A DNA stretch of 64,000 nucleotides from Paraescarpia echinospica. Taxonomy: Eukaryota > Annelida > Polychaeta > Sabellida > Siboglinidae. Of this stretch, positions 10,231-20,592 are shown in pieces. Position 1 is the stretch's first letter; the number at the start of each line of letters is the position of its first letter. Location: assembly GCA_020002185.1 (NCBI GenBank), contig CM034532.1:50221349-50285348 (forward strand), given 5' to 3'. The notes beneath the pieces were generated by a model. The model saw only the letters and a program-made list of their open reading frames with translations, was not told the DNA's origin and ran no database searches. Made by a program: the position numbers and the translations under genes.

Positions 10231-12391
10231 CACGCACGCACGCACGCACACCACACACACACACACACCACACACACGCACACACACACCACACACACGC
10301 CACACATGTCACACACACACCACACACACGCCACACACACGCCACACATGCCACACACGCACCACACACACACACACACACCACCACACATGCCACACAC
10401 ACACACATTACACACATTAACCCACACACACCACACACACACACACACATCACCCACACACACACCACCCACCCACATACACACCCACCACATAATAATA
10501 ACTAATAATAATAATTCACACACGACACACACACACACACACACACACCTTCCACGCACACACCACACACACACCACACATGCCATTACCACACACTCAC
10601 ACACACACACACACACACACGCACACACACTCACACACACACACTACACACACACATACACACACACACACGCTTCACACACACCACACACACGCATACA
10701 CGCTTACACACACACACACACCCTACACACATACCCACACACACACACACACACCACATACACTCCACACACACACACACATTACCACATTAATACACAT
10801 ATTACCATACATGCTACATAATTACACACACACACACACACATTACACACACACATTACCGCTACACGACACACACACACACTCTGCAGACACACACACC
10901 ATACTAATACACACCATTAATACTAATACACACACACACACACACCACACACACACGCCTCACACACACACACACACACACGCACACACACACCACAAGC
11001 ACCACACGCACCACACGCACCACACGCACCACACACACCACACTCACCACACACACACCACACTCACCACACACACCACGCACACACCACACACACACCA
11101 CACACACACCACACGTACACACACAAAAGTAACAATTCCCTTCGTTGTGTTTGCTTTTGGGAATTTATGTGGTGCTTTTTTGTGATGAGATTAACAGCTT
11201 GATTTGCATGTACTAACCCATACAGTATGTATGACACCTCTTGTGACTTGCATTTCAACGCTATGTTGTATACATAATTTTTGCTAATCTTCCACTGTCT
11301 TTAATACTGGGATTTATTGGATGAACTAAATTACATGTATAAAAATATAATTTTAATATCTTTTCCTAAATTAATTAACAATGCTGCTCAGTTAAAATTT
11401 CAAATCATTGACCACTTTTTCGTAATTTCAAACATTATATAAAGAACAAAACAATTCATCAATCAAAATACAGTCGTGCATACACTATACAAACTAAATT
11501 GTGTGAATGAGATAATAAATGAGAAATTTTTTTTTTTACTTTGAAGTTTGCATAAAATATCAGTCGAAGTGGCAAGAACAGAATGAGTATACTTTAGCTT
11601 TATTGTTAACATTTGCCCGTTTCAGTGAAACCCACGCCTCAGATCACAGCCTACAAGAAGCCGTCGCCCCCTACAGGCAGCAACAACGCCTCCTGTACAA
11701 CACCTGCAAACTGCCGCACCCCAGTACCAGTGGTGACACCTATGGCACCAGATGTAACGATGAAGAACAACAGAGATGATAGTATGCATGTAAGTATTGT
11801 ACGATACAGTCTCGGCTGTGATTCATGAGTTCAGTCATACAGGATATGGAGTTGAGGTCATTTTGGCAGGTTCATCGAAATATATTTTTAATATGTCTAA
11901 AAAGTTTCTTTACCAACTACATAAAACCGATAATGGAAAAACTGTTAGTGTTGTAACCAATATTTGGTAATTAAACTCGGTTTGATGTCTGGCTGCTCTT
12001 CCTGCTAAAATGCTGATTCTGTGTTACAGATTAATTTATGCTAACACTATATATATATATATATCTATTGAACTTCTGATGACTAGTGACACTACAGATT
12101 GTCTTGCATGCTGACATTCAACACTACATATTCCCTTGACTAGTGACACTACTGATTGATTTGTTTGCTGACTGTCGACACCACACACTGCCTTGACTAG
12201 TGACACTACAGATGACTTGTTTGCTGACTGTCGACACCACACACTGCCTTGCTGACTTGTACATGTTGCTGACGTGGCTGTGTTGCTTGCAGAAGTCGTA
12301 CAGCACGGAGGAACTGACAGCGGAGATGGCGAACCTGGAAGGTCTTATGAAGGACTTGACAGCCATTACTCAGCAAGAGTTTGAATGTTAG
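1085..12391 (+). CDS. Neogenin/DCC/Frazzled-type netrin receptor, 3' part of gene (10 exons in window)
   Basis: Single-pass receptor for netrin/RGM-type guidance cues, acting at the plasma membrane of neurons and migrating cells. The joined exons encode the second half of the last fibronectin III domain, a variable juxtamembrane stretch, one transmembrane helix (exon 3340-3496) and a cytoplasmic tail with the family's three conserved blocks: P1 (PPDLWM in exon 4741-4919), P2 (HPLKSFSVP in exon 9381-9632) and C-terminal P3 (ELTAEMANLEGLMKDLTAI in the last exon). Exon order and motif order match vertebrate neogenin and DCC. Invertebrates usually have one such gene (Frazzled/UNC-40), so neogenin versus DCC cannot be decided. 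Immunoglobulin domains and most fibronectin domains lie upstream of the window. All splice sites are GT-AG and the reading frame is continuous. Listed coordinates include introns; each exon is given separately. Confidence 0.93.
1786..1863 (+). CDS. Neogenin/DCC exon: extracellular juxtamembrane linker (26 aa)
   Basis: Acceptor ggttcag|CTGACG and donor AAAAAG|gtaaac give a 78-nt exon, phase 1-1. It encodes a Gly-rich, charged linker (SDGTGGGKIETPDDYGRP...). No domain is recognised. The equivalent juxtamembrane region is alternatively spliced in vertebrate neogenin/DCC, and the symmetric phase would let this exon be skipped without a frameshift. Confidence 0.8.
2455..2502 (+). CDS. Neogenin/DCC micro-exon: juxtamembrane linker (16 aa)
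   Basis: A 48-nt exon between ccaccag|GTTCCC and AACAAAG|gtatac, phase 1-1. It encodes a short Tyr- and Ser-containing linker (RGQYDYSVIAS). It is a typical optional cassette: small, symmetric, and placed between the last fibronectin domain and the membrane. Splice sites and frame are the evidence; the peptide itself is not diagnostic. Confidence 0.7.
3340..3496 (+). CDS. Neogenin/DCC exon: transmembrane segment
   Basis: Starts after tgtgtag|AT. It encodes a polar stub, then about 25 hydrophobic residues beginning PPLILWVSIGCVTVITLL, then a stop-transfer cluster CKRRM and ERRKR. The donor CGATC|gtacgt leaves phase 2, joined by the next exon's first base. The topology agrees with a type I membrane receptor. 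Confidence 0.92.
3648..4276. mobile_element. piggyBac-type TTAA element A in neogenin/DCC intron (non-autonomous)
   Basis: A 629-bp unit flanked by TTAA on both sides (3644-3647 and 4277-4280). Its ends are imperfect inverted repeats: left TCATTTCAGTACGACAGGCC, right read inward CCATTTCAGTAGTACAGCCC. A TTAA target duplication with ends starting in CC is the piggyBac signature. Inside, 3948-4058 can be read as a short Asp/Glu-rich peptide (SDVDDQHNDN, DESDGDN) like the acidic N-terminus of piggyBac transposases, ending in a stop. No DDD catalytic core is present. Confidence 0.62.
4385..4705 (+). mobile_element. tRNA-derived SINE, copy 1 (neogenin/DCC intron)
   Basis: The head resembles a tRNA: A-box-like GTGGCTAGAGCATC, an anticodon-arm-like palindrome CTCTCAATCGAGAG and B-box-like GAGTTTGAATACTG. 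A body follows (ctccagttcactcaacgatatgaatgagtacc), then a tail agtgtaaagcgctttga ... actgcgctatataagaactt. The tail recurs at 19.7, 20.5 and 21.2 kb. It ends 35 nt before the P1 exon. Confidence 0.75.
4741..4919 (+). CDS. Neogenin/DCC exon: cytoplasmic P1 motif
   Basis: The acceptor tggcccccag|GAGTG lies 35 nt downstream of a SINE. The exon encodes a basic stretch and then RKPPPDLWMELKNMDK, matching the conserved P1 block (PPDLWI/M) of DCC and neogenin, followed by an NSQDMK segment like the NSQDI of neogenin. In DCC this region binds intracellular partners during netrin signalling. Donor ACAG|gtggga, phase 1. Confidence 0.92.
5743..5850 (+). CDS. Neogenin/DCC exon: cytoplasmic tail, Tyr/Pro-rich segment
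   Basis: A 108-nt exon, phase 1-1, bounded by gtgtccag|GCAACC and GGGAAC|gtatgt. It encodes NYDAYEEDRYRRTPVRPKPIMIP followed in frame by a VDQPPPP run. The RPK-(P)-MMxP-like core resembles the GRRGMRPKMMMPFDSQPP stretch of vertebrate neogenin. Tyr and polyproline content suggests SH2/SH3-type docking, which is inference. Confidence 0.85.
6559..6702 (+). CDS. Neogenin/DCC exon: cytoplasmic linker between P1 and P2
   Basis: A 144-nt exon, phase 1-1, between cactgtag|CCATAG and AACTCAG|gtaggg. It encodes a low-complexity, Tyr- and Pro-containing segment (RPVYPRTQYSMQYASTPR). This is the poorly conserved part of the family's tail; the assignment rests on splice sites, frame continuity and position. 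Confidence 0.8.
6703..9380 (+). other. Long neogenin/DCC intron
   Basis: 2.7 kb between the linker exon and the P2 exon. Apart from the candidate cassette exon at 7911-7994 I see no coding signal. A small duplication (gagaggaaaagggttaat, gaggagagggttaatgcac) lies near 8640-8710. Other introns over 300 nt in this gene (1280-1785, 1864-2454, 2503-3339, 4920-5742, 5851-6558) show nothing further. Confidence 0.6.
7911..7994 (+). CDS. Candidate 84-nt cassette exon of the neogenin/DCC gene
   Basis: A good acceptor (pyrimidine-rich, ending ctcctttacag) and a weaker donor (CTACCAG|gttact) bound 84 nt that are open in all three phases. Inserted in the phase-1 register of its neighbours it would add 28 residues rich in Arg/Lys and Ser/Asn (EQRKAKQRR, SNSNSNS). 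No homology is recognised. It is an optional exon or a chance open stretch, and transcript evidence would decide. Confidence 0.33.
9381..9632 (+). CDS. Neogenin/DCC exon: cytoplasmic P2 motif
   Basis: A 252-nt exon, phase 1-1, acceptor tgttgcag|GGCCCC, donor CACATAG|gtaggc. Pro/Gln/Ser-rich, it contains HPLKSFSVPGPPP, which matches the P2 block (HPLKSFAVPAIPPP) of vertebrate neogenin. A GT dinucleotide tract begins about 27 nt after the donor. Confidence 0.93.
9659..9778 (+). repeat. GT dinucleotide tract in neogenin/DCC intron
   Basis: About 120 bp of (GT)n with interruptions (gtgcgtgtgc), starting about 27 nt inside the intron after the P2 exon. Reading frames across it are artefacts of the dinucleotide. 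Confidence 0.95.
10173..11127 (+). repeat. Long compound CA/ACGC/CACACC tract in neogenin/DCC intron
   Basis: About 950 bp of (CA)n with (ACGC)n at the 5' edge and interspersed ACC, ATT and TAATAA interruptions. It lies in the same intron as the GT tract and reads as its complement on the same strand. The His/Thr and Cys/Val frames here are not genes. Confidence 0.95.
11626..11789 (+). CDS. Neogenin/DCC exon: cytoplasmic segment before P3
   Basis: Acceptor cgtttcag|TGAAAC, donor ATGCAT|gtaagt, 164 nt, phase 1 to 0. It encodes a Thr/Pro-rich stretch with TPVPVVTPMAPDV, which corresponds to the RPPMPVVVPSAPEV of vertebrate neogenin. Confidence 0.9.
12077..12258 (+). repeat. 57-bp tandem repeat in last neogenin/DCC intron
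   Basis: About 3.2 copies of a 57-bp unit starting TTGACTAGTGACACTACAGA and containing GCTGACTGTCGACACCAC. It ends about 35 nt before the terminal-exon acceptor. An (AT)n run precedes it at 12048-12064. Confidence 0.85.
12293..12391 (+). CDS. Neogenin/DCC terminal exon: P3 motif and stop codon
   Basis: Acceptor gcttgcag|AAGTCG, phase 0, stop TAG at 12389-12391. The 32 residues hold STEELTAEMANLEGLMKDL, the helical P3 block shared by DCC, neogenin, Frazzled and UNC-40. P3 mediates tail self-association and contacts with Robo/FAK in vertebrate DCC (family knowledge). This fixes the 3' end of the coding sequence. Confidence 0.96.
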   Translation, partial: KSYSTEELTAEMANLEGLMKDLTAITQQEFEC

Positions 12392-14850
12392 CCTCGAGAT
12401 CCACTCACTCGGCACACCTCGACTCGTGACGTGATGCTAATCGAGACACGTCCAACAAACATTGCAACTGACAGTAGTTTGGGCGATGTGAACGTTTTTA
12501 GACGTCACACAGAGTTCCTGCATCAATCCTGCCATTTGGGATTTATGCAAGGGAGTCTCTCGTACGTGTTTTCACACTAACTAACTTTGGTTGCCTTCAG
12601 TGAGTCTTGGAGTCACTGCGACCACTCTGCTGTAAACGTACGGACCGGGATAGAACGGTTCACTTGATGGTCACAAAACAAGATCGTTTTTGTGCCTGCA
12701 AAAGTGGCCGTATCGGAAGAGTCATGTGAAGACGTTGACCGGTAAAGCGGTCAGGGATTCGTAGGCACTGGACATTTTGCAATGGACATAATTATATATT
12801 GTCTTTGTGCATCAAATGCTGTTAACGGTGTTGAAATGTGGTCACTCGTTGGCCGGTTGTATAGTGACCGATCAGGTTACGTAAGTATTTGCTGCGATGG
12901 TCTCGAGCTTTTTCACATAAGAAAACAGGCAGGTGGCCTGGCAGAATCGTCAGAAGCATTGTCATCAACCGTCACCAAGCTGTTGTAATTTCTGACACTG
13001 AATACAAATGTTTTTTACATCATCGTCATTAATACCAGCTCGTGTCATGTGTCATGTGGAGTATGACAATGCTAACTATTTTCTGAGACGAACGTTTTGT
13101 AAGATTTATAATGGTGTTCACTGTTTTATTCGCATTCTCTAATATCTTGACTGGTAGAGCATATGTATGGTACTGTGAACATCCACAAGAGGACGTATGG
13201 TATATATGTCTGTCCTTTGGCGTGAACTTTGACCTTCCACACATATAAAAAATAATGAAAATATGATAACAATCTAGCCTTACACTCAATACCATATGTG
13301 TTGTTTTGGCATGGATCAAAATGTCACAAATTGTTGCATTCAACGCGAGCAACTTACAAGTCTGATGAAGTAAGTAGGGCTGTTAACGATAAATTATTTC
13401 ATAGCAACATAACATGCGATGCATGTTATGGAAACTGTCAAAGAGGCCGCAAATATCCCCCGTTGTCGCCTGCGCAGGTTATCAGCATCGGCTCAGTGTC
13501 ACTCAGGGATTCAAGGACGGCACATTGATCATACTTAATGTGACTCGAGCACGTTTTGTACCAAGCAATACAGGTAGCTGTTAGAGATGTTTATTCATGT
13601 CTGTTTACATTGTATTTATTACCCTGGCAGGATGAACTGTTGTGTATATTATTATCATCGTGTAATTTGCGCTAAAATCAACTTCCTGGCTTTGGTGCTG
13701 TAGACATAGAGTCTAGGCAGTAACCCCCTGGGGAGGGTAGGATGTTTACCCTGTCAAGAAAGGTGTGGTCATAATAATGGAATGTATAATTACGTGTGGT
13801 GGGACTGGTTTCAGTGTAGTCTGTTTATTTACTATATTATAAGTACAACTATATAATAAGTACATATTTATTCCAAACTGTTAAAATACGGGTACGTAAG
13901 GGTTTTTAATGTGACCGTCTTCAGAAATGTGTGTCATTTAAACACGTCTTGATATTTGTACCCAGCAATCGTTGCTAGTAATCCCCAGGGGTGGCGCTTT
14001 CCTGGTGTTGTTTATCAACAATCGCAAACACGAAAACTTTCTGCTATAGTGAAATAAACTATTTACTCGTGAATCGGTCGAAGCCAGGCCAGTATTAGTG
14101 CTTTCTGCGGTCTGGACACATTTTGTGTACCGAGGCTTTGTGTTGTGATGAAGCGTTTCATCGCAGGCCTGTCATGAATTGCATTTGATGTTGAACCTGT
14201 TCAAGGGTTTATGTAATAATAGCAGCCTGTCAGACGGACGAGACACTTTAAACGTGTTCAGTCAGCAAAGGCATAGCATATAGGGGTGGTTATATGGGGT
14301 AACTTGTTTGATTGTGCAAGATGCATAGTACGACGTGCTAGTTTTAGATAGCAGTCTGTCTCCTGTGTTGTGTGTGTGTGGTTCATTGGAATCTTGATTT
14401 ACCAAACAAACATGTGGTCGGTATGTTTAGTCATCAGTGGAAGCAACAGGACTGTGGTGGCAAATCGCAAGTCTTTTCTATCACACGTCCAACGTTGTTT
14501 ATCTTAAGCATAATCTGTTGAGACCTATGTATATTCTTATACATAAGCAGTGATATATACCGGGCGGAAAAAATATGTTGTATCAGTACAGAGTTATAAG
14601 TAGGTGATATTTGTGAATTCTAGAGAACATTAACCGGAAGGTTATTTGAAGTACGTTTTATTCAAGTTCTATGTCCGAGTATGCAGATATTGCGTGAACA
14701 TTTTGGCCACCAAATGTGTGTAGTTGAGTTCTACGTGTTTGTACTGTAGTATCAGCCATTACTAGGATGACATGTAACAACTGATTACACTGTATGTATG
14801 TCGTTATCGTTTCAAGACAGATTTGATAAATAAAGTAATAAAGTCATACT
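12392..14850 (+). other. Probable 3' UTR of the neogenin/DCC gene
   Basis: Non-coding, moderately AT-rich, largely free of tandem repeats. AATAAA signals occur at 14053-14058 and 14829-14834 (the second followed at once by AATAAAG). The longer choice gives a UTR of about 2.4 kb. No other gene is visible here. The end is inferred from the signals only. Confidence 0.5.
14829..14834 (+). terminator. Candidate poly(A) signal of the neogenin/DCC gene
   Basis: AATAAA in the context gataaataaagtaataaag, on the gene's strand, about 2.4 kb after the stop codon. An earlier AATAAA at 14053-14058 is an alternative. Confidence 0.4.
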
Positions 14851-15689
14851 TTTTCATGGTTTTGTTCATCACTGGAAGTTGCACCATTATAAATAGATAA
14901 CAGTCATCCATTATTTGGCACTTTGTAACAGATGTTTTCATTGGTAACTGAAATGCAGCTTTCACATAATATTTAAAATTCCACATTTTACTATTTTTTA
15001 TAAAACACTAGATTAACAATAATTAATAATAATTCACAGTATAATTGATCTTCAATGCTGTGGTATATTTACTGTAAGAAATTTTAATTTTTCCAATCGC
15101 AATCAGGTTTCTGTTTTAGTTTATGGGTTATTGTAACATTGAATTTGTTAGTATTTGTGACTGTTATTCAATCACAGGTATTTATATTCAGGTTCATATT
15201 TAACATAACAGTAAATGAATATTTTTTTTAAATGCTCACAAATCCATAAACATGCAGCTCTGTCGTTATATATCAACTCATCTAACATTCAGATAGTTTC
15301 CCAGGTGACTCAGATTCTCATAATCCAGTTAAAAAATCCTACTAAATATGTTTACAATTTGTCAAGCCTTAATTCCAGATAATAGTCTTGGAGACATAGT
15401 CAATTGAAAACAGGGCGACATGTCAGATTTTCACACCCATTAAGCACATTTTATGTTTTTAGCCATGTCTGGAACCACAGTCTTGCCATACCACTCTGGT
15501 AGGTGAAAATAGTTGCTTTGTACAGATCAGCAAAGGTTAATGAGCGTAGCTTCCTCAGTGCATCATGAAACATTTATAGCTTCCTCAACCAGTCTGCTTC
15601 ACGGTGGTGATAACGTGCTATTTCTCGGTCTTCGGCTGTTACGATTATAGGCCACGCCACATGATGCAGTCTTTAGTTACCAACAAATA

Positions 15690-15968
15690 AAAGGTATTAA
15701 AACTTAAAGGTATGTCGTTACTTTGTAAGTCAATCCAGTTACTGCTGTAGACTCCTGTATGGAGTCGGCGACGACTGCTAACATATACACTGCCTGTTCA
15801 GTATTTATCAAACGCATCTCAGTCCGCGAGGAGCAAGAACCAGTTGGTTAAAGACCACCATTCTGGTTACATGTTTATATATATTATTATGTGTTCTACC
15901 GCTAGACCACTGTACCCCACCTGTAAGTCAGTGTTTCCATATTCTTCTTCAGCTCATCAGAACACAGA
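15690..15968 (+). repeat. Dispersed repeat, copy 1 (inverted partner at 22797-23065)
   Basis: About 275 bp matching the reverse complement of 22797-23065. Shared landmarks are a CTGTAGACTCCTGTATGGAG palindrome-like block, GCAAGAACCAGTTGGTTAAA and CTGTACCCCACCTGTAAGTC. On the minus strand it holds an A-box-like TGGTCTAGCGGTAGAAC, so a tRNA-related SINE is possible. Confidence 0.7.
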
Positions 15969-16636
15969 AATTACCCCCAATATTTTGGTGGGGTGTGGGC
16001 TGGAGATAGGATTAGCCCCTCAATATTTAAGAAAGAGTGCATTTTGGGGTGCAATTTCATGTCTGGTGAGCCAGAAGGTTTTTTGGTGAACCTCAAGGAG
16101 GGTGCAAATTGAGATTTTTTTAGAGGGAATGCAATTCGGAGTATTCATTCTATTAAGCGTACATGCCCTAATTAGCATTCACCTCCTTTCTAGTAGCATC
16201 CAATGCCATGACAGTGATCTCAATGCCAACCTTGACTGTTGAATCCATCATTGTGTTTTAATATCTATCAATATCACACTAGATTCAAAGCTTTGTGATG
16301 AAACAACATCGAAAGGTCCACCAAAATTATCAGATTTTTACAGTGTTCTGGTATCCTATTGTTAGTATGTGAGATGCATACATCGCTTGCCAGTCATGTC
16401 TGCTGAAATGGCTGTACTCAGGAATCACAGGAACCAAAGAAAATGGGTGCACACCACTGCATGCTTATTGGAACACAAAATTTGACATATTTCCATGTCT
16501 TAAATATTTGCTAAGCATACTGTACACTTAATAGAACGAAACGGTATATGTAAAGCCTAAAGGTGATTTTAGCGAGCCTCAATGGTGGGTGTAGATCGAG
16601 GCTTTTGGAGAGTCCGAAGGATCGTTTTTTTGGCGA

Positions 16637-19055
16637 GTCTCAAAGGGAGGAACAACTGGTGGCTTCTGGTGTCTCAAAGGGAGGAACAACTGGTGGCTTC
16701 TGGTGAGTCTCAAAGGGAGGAACAACTGGTGGCTTCTGGTGTCTCAAAGGGAGGAACAACTGGTGGCTTCTGGTGAATCTCAAAGGGAGGAACAACTGGT
16801 GGCTTCTGGTGAGTCTCAAAGTGAGGAACAACTGGTGATTTCTGGTGAGTCTCAAAGGGAGGAACAACTGGTGGCTTCTGGTGAGTCTCAAAGGGAGTAA
16901 CAACTGGTGGCTTCTGGTGTCTCAAAGGGAGGAACAACTGGTGGCTTCTGGTGAGTCTCAAAGGGAGGAACAACTGGTGGCTTCTGGTGAGTCTCCAAGG
17001 GAGGAATAACTGGTGGCTTCTGGTGTCTCAAAGGGAGGAACAACTGGTGGCTTCTGGTGAGTCTCAAAGGGAGGAACAACTGATGGCTTCTGGTGAGTCT
17101 CAAAGGGAGGAACAACTGGTGGCTTCTGGTTTCTCAAAGGGAGGAACAACTGGTGGCTTCTGGTGTCTCAAAGGGTGGAACAACTGGTGGCTTCTGGTGT
17201 CTGAAAGGGAGGAACAACTGGTGGCTTCTGGTGAGTCTCAAAGGGAGGAACAACTGGAGGCTTCTGGTGAGTATCAAAGGGAGGAACAACTGTTGGCTTC
17301 TGGTGAGTCTCAAACAGAGGAACAACTGTTGGCTTCTGGTGAGTCTCAAACAGAGGAACAACTGGTGGCTTCTGGTGAGTCTCAAAGGGAGGAACAACTG
17401 GTGGCTTCTGGTGAGTCTCAAACGGAGGAACAACTGGTGGCTTCTGGTGAGTCTCAAAAGGAGGAACAACTGGTGGCTGCTTCTGGCGAGTATCAAAGGG
17501 AGGAACAACTGGTGGCTTCTGGTGAGTCTCAAAGGGATGAACAACTGGTGGCTTCTGGTGTCTCAAAGGGAGGAACAACTGGTGGCTTCTGGTGAGTCTC
17601 AAAGGGAGGAACAACTGGTGGCTTCTGGTGAGTCTCAAAGGGAGGAACAACTGGTGGCTTCTGGTGAGTCTCAAAGGGATGAACAACTGGTGGCTTCTGG
17701 TGTCTCAAAGGGAGGAACAACTGGAGGCTTCTGGTGAGTATCAAAGGGAGGAACAACTGGTGGCTTCTGGTGAGTCTCAAACAGAGGAACAACTGGTGGC
17801 TTCTGGTGAGTCTCAAAGGGAGGAACAACTTGTGGCTTCTGGTGAGTCTCAAACGGAGGAACAACTGGTGGCTTCTGGTGAGTCTCAAAAGGAGGAACAA
17901 CTGGTGGGTGCTTCTGGCGAGTATCAAAGGGAGGAACAACTGGTGGCTTCTGGCAAGTATCAAAGGGAGGAACAACTGATGGCTTCTGGTGAGTCTCAAA
18001 GGGAGGAACAACTGGTGGCTTCTGGTGTCTCAAAGGGAGGAACAACTGGTGGCTTCTGGTGTCTCAAAGGGAGGAACAACTGATGGCTTCTGGTGAGTCT
18101 CAAAGGGAGGAAGGAACAACTGGTGGCTTCTGGTGTCTCAAAGGGAGAAACAACTGGTGGCTTCTGGTGTCTCAAAGGGAGGAACAACTGGTGGCTTCTC
18201 GTGTCTCAAAGGGAGGAACAACTGGTGGCTTCTGGTGTCTCAAAAGGAGGAACAACTGGTGGCTTCTGGTGAGTCTCAAAGGGAGGAAGGAACAACTGGT
18301 GGCTTCTGGTGTCTCAAAGGGAGAAACAACTGGTGGCTTCTGGTGTCTCAAAGGGAGGAACAACTGGTGGCTTCTGGTGAGTCTCAAAGGGAGGAACAAC
18401 TGGTGGCTTCTGGTGTCTCAAAGGGAGGAACAACTGGTGGCTTCTGGTGAGTCTCAAAGGGAGGAACAACTGGTGGCTTCTGGTGAGTCTCAAAGGGAGG
18501 AACAACTGGTGGCTTCTGGTGAGTCTCAAAGGGAGGAACAACTGGTGGCTTCTGGCGAGTATCAAAGGGAGGAACAACTGGTGGCTTCTGGTGAGTCTCA
18601 AAGGGAGGAACAACTGGTGGCTTCTGGCGAGTATCAAAGGGAGGAACAACTGGTGGCTTCTGGTGAGTCTCAAAGGGAGGAACAACTGGTGGCTTCTGGC
18701 GAGTATCAAAGGGAGGAACAACTGGTGGCTTCTGGTGAGTCTCAAAGGGAGGAACAACTGGTGGCTTCTGGTGAATCTCAAAGGGAGGAACAACTGGTGG
18801 CTTCTGGTGTCTCAAAGGGAGGAACAACTGGTGGCTTCTGGTGAGTCTCAAAGGGAGGAAGGAACAACTGGTGGCTTCTGGTGAGTCTCAAAGGGAGGAA
18901 GGAACAACTGGTGGCTTCTGGTGTCTCAAAGGGAGAAACAACTGGTGGCTTCTGGTGTCTCAAAGGGAGGAACAACTGGTGGCTTCTGGTGAGTCTCAAA
19001 GGGAGGAACAACTGGTGGCTTCTGGTGTCTCAAAGGGAGGAACAACTGGTGGCTT
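16637..19055 (+). repeat. 2.4 kb minisatellite of 34/36-bp units
   Basis: About 68-70 tandem units of TCTCAAAGGGAGGAACAACT followed by GGTGGCTTCTGGT, with an optional GA between units giving 34- or 36-bp lengths; some units carry an extra AAGG or a GAGTATC variant. The 36-bp form is a multiple of three and lacks stops in several frames, which explains the long Ser/Gln/Glu and Phe/Leu/Pro frames. No start context, splice site or homology supports coding. Confidence 0.97.
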
Positions 19056-19375
19056 ATTCAACAGCTCCCCTTCCCATCTTCCGATGTCATGATCCGATAT
19101 CAGCGGACGTGGTGTGGTGCTGAAGCTCCCGCTCAGCCTATCCAATATTAATTTCATTCCGGCGCCTATGATATATGATGCAAATTCATGATATCGTGTT
19201 TCCATTAAAAAAATTATAATTTTAAAGCTACATAATGTGGCATGAATTAAACAAATCCAAAAGTTTATTAATTACCATCTAAGACAGTGCTATGATTATA
19301 ATATATCAAAACCTAACCGGCTTAAATATGTGCAAACATGATTACTAGATGTCCTACGTGTTCACTGGGTGTCCA

Positions 19376-19722
19376 GTTCATGCGATAGATCGCATGTCAT
19401 GCAATGGAGCACAGTGGCACAGGAACTAGAACATTGTCGAGAGAACCTGGTTTAAATCCTGTGCTGCCATGTCAAACCTTGGGTAAGTTCGTTCACTCTA
19501 CGTTGCTCCAGTTCATTCAGCTATATGAATGAGTACCTTGCAATAGCAATGGCGGATATTTGTGAATGAATAGCCTTTATGCATCAATTGTAGTGTGGCT
19601 GAATGCTTCCCAGAAAAGTCGAGATAATATTATTTTGAACAGGTCTGCCAGGGAGTAAAGTGTAAAGCACTTTGAGCAGTCCTACGGATGGGATACTGCG
19701 CTATATAAGAACTTACCTTTTT
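19376..19722 (+). mobile_element. tRNA-derived SINE, copy 2 (intergenic)
   Basis: Same family as the copy at 4385-4705. It shares a B-box-like TGGTTTAAATCCTG, the body around ctccagttcattcag and atgaatgagtacc, and the tail gtaaagcacttt ... actgcgctatataagaactt. The tRNA-like head is more diverged. Confidence 0.75.
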
Positions 19723-20506
19723 ATATTTTAATTTTATAAATAGCTCAGATCAATTTCACCATCTTATCTCCATTTAGGCCCTATCTGGATTATCCTGCGT
19801 ATTATGTTAGACGAATTAAGAACCGCTCCCTTTCTGAATAAATGTTGTATGTGACCGATAGCCACCAGTACTAGTGTATTCATGAGTGGTATCTGTATAA
19901 CCACTAAATATAACAGTATCCAATAGAATTGAACGGTATACACCTTTTACAAATGATTTATACATCCAACCATTACAAAGATTGACAGTTGTGTGATTTC
20001 GATTTGATACGAGCACTAAAATAAAAGCACAAGTTTTCTGTGTTGAGAACCAGAACTTTATGCCCTATAAAACAAACCAAACTTGTTTTCAGTTATTTGT
20101 GACGTTAAAACGTAACCACACGTGTTCTGTTCGATCCAGCAACGTGGTAATCAACGATTACCAGATTAAACTGTACAGTGAAAATTGAATGCATATTGTG
20201 GCAGCATACAATTACCACACATTTGACCTCTTGTAAACTAAGTAATGGAGTCATTTAAGATAGGATATAATCAGGGATGACTTATTTACAAGGGATGGTT
20301 GCTTATGGTGTCTCGTATATAAGTGATTGTAAATAACCATTTTTCCCAACTGCTGCCAAGTTGAGATTATCACCCTTATATTATCACCCTTATACATTCC
20401 ACTCACAACACATCCCAACCTTCCACAGACATTACGTGACGGGAAGCAAGAGAGATACAAGAAGTGACATTGCAGGAAACAAATAACACGTGCTCAATAA
20501 AAAGGT

Positions 20507-20592
20507 AAAGGTAAGTTCTTATATAGCGCACTATCCAGTCTTCAGGACTGCTCAAAGCACTTTACACTTTACTCCCTGGCAGACCTGGCATC
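20507..20592 (-). mobile_element. SINE tail fragment, copy 3 (inverted)
   Basis: Reverse complement of the SINE 3' region: taagttcttatatagcgcac, then caaagcactttacactttac and ccctggcagacctg. Only the last ~85 bp is present. It faces the + strand copy at 21045-21226, so the two could form an inverted pair. Confidence 0.7.

Noticed and set aside
10104..11185. Long His/Thr-rich and Cys/Val-rich reading frames on both strands
   Set aside because: They are translations of an intronic CA/GT dinucleotide tract; no splice logic or homology.
13029..13528. Frames of 76-107 residues downstream of neogenin/DCC
   Set aside because: They fall in the probable 3' UTR, on both strands, with no recognisable protein.
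15885..15920. A tRNA gene suggested by the A-box-like TGGTCTAGCGGTAGAAC on the minus strand
   Set aside because: No cloverleaf can be completed and no B box at the right distance; it is repeated at 22.85 kb as part of a dispersed repeat.
16582..19123. Many overlapping 60-260-residue frames with SQREEQLVASGE or QKPPVVPPFETH periodicity
   Set aside because: Products of a minisatellite whose 36-bp unit is a multiple of three; frames on both strands, no gene context.
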